Assembly: GCF_001039355.2 (NCBI RefSeq) | Contig: NW_019775644.1 | Span: forward strand, 1 to 64,000 | Origin: Lingula anatina | Lineage: Eukaryota > Brachiopoda > Lingulata > Lingulida > Lingulidae | Reading direction: 5' to 3' | Length of the DNA stretch: 64,000 nt | Part shown: one piece after another, positions 60,044 to 64,000 of the stretch | How the letters are laid out: every line of letters starts with the position of its first letter | Numbering within the stretch: position 1 is the stretch's first letter | Program-made: the position numbers and the translations under genes | The notes under the pieces: model-generated | What the model was told of the DNA's origin: nothing | Seen by the model: only the letters and a program-made list of their open reading frames with translations | Database searches by the model: none

Positions 60044-60450
60044 CTGAAGTTAGTAATTATACAGTTGAATATATACTGGAGTATGTACTTGGCAGCATCT
60101 TATATCCTTAAATGAAAACAAAATAATGTGGATTAAAATAAGAAAAAGATTAGGGGTCATTCCATATCAACTCATCCAGCGAGGGGTACCCTCCGTCACG
60201 AAACTTGCTGATTTTCACATATGTTATAGATATTATAGGGACTAGAAAAATCCTGAAATTTTAGATTGAGATCTCAACTGGTATCAGAGTTATGACTCTC
60301 CAAAGTTGGAAACAGCTGAGAGCTTGCTGTGCCTCACATGAATCTAGGTCATGGTGACCTAGTTAAGAACATCACTAAAACAAAAAACATTTGATCTTAC
60401 ATAAAATACAAAATTTTTACCGTTACTGTTTCTGGTAGAAGAAATTCAAA
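60044..60450. other. Spacer between NADSYN1 copy 1 and orphan ORF
   Basis: The expected NADSYN1 first exon was searched for on the minus strand and not found. From about 60154 the sequence changes character (CAGCGAGGGGTACCCTCCGT) and may belong to the same inserted unit as the orphan ORF. Confidence 0.5.
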
Positions 60451-60888
60451 CTATGATACATGAGTTGAGAGGAACTTCTCACAAATTTTTCTGTAGTCAC
60501 CCCGTGTAATAGAATATGATCTGCCAGTGACAGTGACAGGGACATTAATTTTGCAAATAACATCAGTTACAGGCACCCAGCAAATGTCAGACCGAGCTGG
60601 CCAAAGAAAGTTCCGAGTGGGTCCTGAGGGATGGAGAAAACTTACTTTGCAGTCTTGTTCTAAATGGTTCACTTCTTCAACCAAACCCACCCACCATTTT
60701 CTATCACATGCACATGCCACATAGTCATGTATGTTCACTGATATATGTTGCCTTGCTCTACAACCAGTTAAGTCAAAGGTTCCAGTGCATCCCTCATCCT
60801 CAGCTGGACGCTTGTAAGCAATGAGTGTATTTGACAGAGGTTCAAAGTAATGGTAACCTCTGGTTCCAGGTAATGCGNAAACCTTCAA
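60451..60888 (-). pseudogene. Orphan domain fragment of unknown multicopy type, next to the assembly join
   Basis: The frame reads GCRARQHISVNIHDYVACAC, then KWWVGLVEEVNHLEQDCKVS, FLHPSGPTRNFLWPARSD and ICWVPVTDVICKINVPVTVT. The pattern (W-W-x-G-x-V, F-x-H-P-x-G-P, W-P, C-W-V-P) resembles a small beta-barrel domain that I recall from uncharacterised, often multicopy predicted proteins of invertebrates and fishes. That resemblance is from memory only. The 5' end runs through the single N at 60878, so its first residues are unreliable and the true upstream sequence is unknown. No start codon or promoter can be trusted. It may be the 3' part of a mobile or multicopy gene inserted near NADSYN1. 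Confidence 0.45.
60878..60878. other. Ambiguous base / likely assembly join
   Basis: The only N in the window. Sequence to its right aligns with NADSYN1 intron sequence at about 57075 (ACCTTCAAAA, then TAGATAATAGCAGTATC). Sequence to its left does not. Confidence 0.8.
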
Positions 60889-63800
60889 AATTAGATAATA
60901 GCAGTATCAAAATTAGACCAATAATATATTCGTAATCCCAGATAACTGTTTTAAGCACAGTAGATCAATATATTAAGAAAGTATAATCTAGCTTACTCTT
61001 CCAAATAATTAACAATAAGAATCAATTCTTACTGATTGACACCTGGACTTGATCTGATTTTTATAGCCACGGACATCTTCCAAGTCTAAAGTTGCTGTCA
61101 ATACTTCCTGAAAATAGCCACATATGCATCTTACTCATTCATTTACAAATGTGGTGCTGCAGAAAAAGGCTTCTTCAAAGTGAATCTAATCTGCATTTAC
61201 AAATGTGGTGCAGTAAAAGGCATCTTCAAAGTGAGTCTAAACTGTTCAAGTACAAAACAGAACAATGCTTTAAGTGGACATGTAATATTCAGAACTAAGG
61301 CTGTCATGAAATATAAAAATACAAGTAATGTTCATAGAAATAAATTAGTCAATGGTATTAAAGAATCAATGCAGTCCTCTTAAATCCATTTTAAAGATCA
61401 TATATAATACCAAGTATTCAAGGTTAGTTATGCAGGATTATATATGTTACTTTTTTGCCTCTTTTAATAAGCTTTTTATTTGGATGTTAAACATGAAGAA
61501 AGCATACCACTTCATTCAAAGAGAACTGTTTTCCCTGAGCAATTATGTCTCCATTTATTGCTATCTTTGATCTGCCATCAAAATACAGTCTGTCTCCATC
61601 ACAGCCTATCTGGTTGGCAAACAAATATATGCCACCACTCTGCAACAGATAAGTAAAAGAAATAATTAAGTGTATTCCTCGTAATCAGAGATTGAATATT
61701 TTAATTTGAAACAATCCAAACATATTCAAGTGTATCCTTTAGTATCAAATTATCACTGGTGCAAATAGCACTCAGTTCATTGTAAAAAAAACTGTCTTTT
61801 GACTTCCCTTGTCTCTGGTTAATAACAAAAACATGCTTATTGACACAAGACTATACTCAGTTAAAGTAAAAGTGTTTAGGAGGCACATACCTTATATGTT
61901 GCACTTTTTACCAAGTCTACACTTTCATAGGCCTTCCTGAGTTGATGGTGACTTCCACTTGCATTAGTAAATATTTCCACTCCATCCAGACCCATAGCCA
62001 CATGTCGGCTGTGCAAAAAAAGTAATTTCGTGTACATAATCCTTCACACAGTCAGTCACATTTGGGTAATATCTTGATATTTACCAAAGTTCAATTTTTT
62101 TTAAATTAAAGATATTCATAAAAGGAAAACTATTTAAGGGTAGTTTTTTTTTAATCTGCTGGTAACTTCATGATAAAAGCTGAGATATACACTGATATAG
62201 AAAGGTGATATAATCTGGTACCTACCTTTCTGCTGTCCACAACTCCTCACAAATCTCACTGCCTATACAAGTATCTAAGGTTGATAAGACTGCATCCCCA
62301 ATTGGTACTGTTTGCTTTGATACAAATACAAGGTAAAATTTAAAGAAACAAAAAACTGTACCTTAAATTAAGCTGAAACCTGGATGAAATATTTTACAAA
62401 TTCAATGATGCACAGTATAATAAACTTGGACGTGATTCTGAGACTCTTCCCTCAAATGTACTTCAAGCCAATTATTCACCATCTTACCTGCCCTGTTATT
62501 TCTTGGATCATGCGAGGGAGAAAATATTCCTCTGTCTGCTGAAGTTTAGCCCAGCCAGTGAAGTAACGATACTCCCTATAGTTGCCATCACATGCTAACT
62601 GAATTTTAGGTCTGATCAATAGAATTTTCCTGTCAAATATAAAAAAAGCATTAGGTATTGTGTAACATAATGCAATCAGTAAAATGAGCTGTGATAATAT
62701 TTAATTTATTATTATTTTTATTTAATTTTATGGAATACACTAGCCAGGAGTATGTTACATGGTCATAAGTCTAACAGGTGAAGTACATGAAAAGATTCTT
62801 GTATTCGTTGCTATTACCTACCAAGTAGGTTTGATCAACAAGAACTTTCTAAGTGTTGGACACAAAATATAGAAAACTAATTTTAAAAAAAGATGGTAAG
62901 CTTACATTTCATGATGTAAAATTACATAGATTGTTGAAACTCAAATAATGACTAGTTAGAAAGCAGACATACATGGTTGTCAGTTGAGGTACAGACAGCG
63001 TCCTTTAGATCACTTAAACTACAAATGTTGTGGTAATTGGACCTATAAAACATTCCTATAAAATTTACCTGTTAAGAAACAGTACTCTGCAGTTGTAAGC
63101 CACATTTTTATGTTTGACTGGCCTGAAATAACAAATATAGCAACAAATAATTAGGACTGTATGCTAAATAACTAATTAGTTAAAAATGAAGCATTGAAGT
63201 AGCCACAGTAAAAAGGAGACAATAAGCAAACACTTAGGCAACAAAAAGCAAATTCGACCCAGTAATATCCAGAACATACAAAAATACAGAGGTGCTTTTT
63301 AAAAGATATTTTCAAAGCAAATTTTCACCTATATTCTACAATGTATGCAAATACTATTTTTCTAACCCTGCCATTGATATTAGTCTTGCTATAGCCAAAT
63401 GACTAAATTAACACAACCATCAATTTCTGACAGTGCAAAGGTAAGTCGGCCAAAAAATAATAATTTGCAAAAATCATACAAGCCTGTAACTGATACTAAG
63501 ACCATTTCAGACTGTTAGATATCGTTGTAATACATCCATGATTTATGTTTATTTATAAAAAATTAGGAACACTCACATGCCCACGTCACAAATAATATCC
63601 TGACATATGGGAGACTTCAGCAATTGAGCAAGCACTTGGAATGAATGAAGAAATGTATCACTTTCAAGGAAATGATCTTGGCATCCATAACCTCTGAAAA
63701 AATGATAAAGTATTTGTTAATGAAAAACCTAGAATTAGCAGAATTGTTTTTAAATTTTCTCATGCCTTTATAAAACCATGGGGCACCAATAACTATTTTA

Positions 63801-64000
63801 TAACAATAATCGCATAATCTTGAATTATTCTTATATGGTTACAGTATTTAGGAATTTGTCAAGTTATGTTTAATAGTACTTAAATTCATAGAAAGAAATG
63901 TAATTTACGGAATATCAAGCTCTGGTCCAAGTCTGTAAGTAGCTCCTTTTGCTTTTGCTTCATGAATACCTGAAGTTAATGATTACACAGTTGAATATGT
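60879..64000. repeat. Large duplicate of 57075-60080 (exons and introns)
   Basis: Introns as well as exons match collinearly with scattered substitutions and indels, up to the right edge of the window. Extra sequence in this copy includes about 50-60 bases near 61742-61798 and about 75 bases near 62775-62850. A local tandem duplication near 61140-61245 repeats ACAAATGTGGTGC. Confidence 0.92.
61033..63969 (-). CDS. NADSYN1: NAD+ synthetase, copy 2, partial (nitrilase half only)
   Basis: Eight exons correspond one to one with copy 1, with identical lengths and splice sites: 63909-63969, 63577-63693, 63069-63122, 62488-62629, 62226-62314, 61891-62008, 61508-61639, 61033-61107. All three nitrilase catalytic residues are kept. 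I count seven exonic differences from copy 1 over 788 coding bases (five in the exon at 62488-62629, one each in the exons at 61891 and 61033). All are synonymous, so the encoded protein is the same. The synthetase half is absent because the copy stops at the join left of the last exon. The first coding exon would lie beyond the right edge. This is most likely the second allele of the same gene, not a paralogue. Confidence 0.85.

Noticed and set aside
61092-61570. Three plus-strand frames of 67-72 residues
   Set aside because: Arise from intron sequence, a local tandem duplication and antisense of a NADSYN1 exon in copy 2.

Overview
The window is a gene-dense, AT-rich piece of an animal nuclear genome. 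Genes carry many small exons with GT-AG introns, microsatellites are frequent, and the gene set is metazoan. A single NELL gene, one REPS, one RBBP4 and a UCP2-like carrier fit an invertebrate bilaterian, most likely a lophotrochozoan such as a mollusc. The clade is an inference from gene content, not a proof. I found no prokaryotic features, CRISPR arrays, tRNA or rRNA genes.

Layout, left to right. (1) Minus strand, 671-14602: a NELL secreted glycoprotein gene, 19 exons and 806 codons in view; only the extreme C-terminus lies off the left edge. (2) Plus strand, 15397-18628: a small macro-domain-like gene of 8 exons, head to head with NELL. (3) Minus strand, 20238-36048: REPS1/2, an EH-domain endocytic adaptor, 22 exons and 795 residues, convergent with gene 2. 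(4) Plus strand, 36462-44139: RBBP4/Caf1-55, 15 exons and 426 residues, head to head with REPS across a 413-bp promoter that contains a perfect E2F-type site. (5) Plus strand, 45951-48504: a mitochondrial uncoupling protein, 5 coding exons and 318 residues, with a CCAAT/CCAAT/TATA promoter upstream. (6) Minus strand, 53053-60043: glutamine-dependent NAD+ synthetase (NADSYN1), lacking its first coding exon in view. (7) 60879-64000: a second copy of the first half of NADSYN1, starting immediately after the only ambiguous base in the window. Its eight exons are collinear with the first copy, and all seven exonic differences are synonymous. This is most simply an uncollapsed second haplotype placed in tandem by the assembler, though a recent true duplication is possible.

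The genes do not form one pathway. They cover extracellular signalling (NELL), probable ADP-ribose chemistry (macro), endocytosis (REPS), chromatin (RBBP4), mitochondrial transport (UCP) and NAD biosynthesis (NADSYN1). NAD metabolism and ADP-ribose binding are related topics, but I do not claim a functional cluster.

The unexplained structure lies between and inside these genes. There are two related foldback elements, a separate 270-bp element with about 39-bp terminal inverted repeats, a roughly 36-bp degenerate minisatellite that leaves ORFs open on both strands, and several intronic hairpins. There is also a frameshifted protein-coding relic inside a REPS intron, an orphan domain beside the NADSYN1 junction, and duplicated poly(A)-signal blocks after RBBP4. 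I saw no convincing wholly new system. The best leads are the elements, the intronic relic and the NADSYN1 junction.
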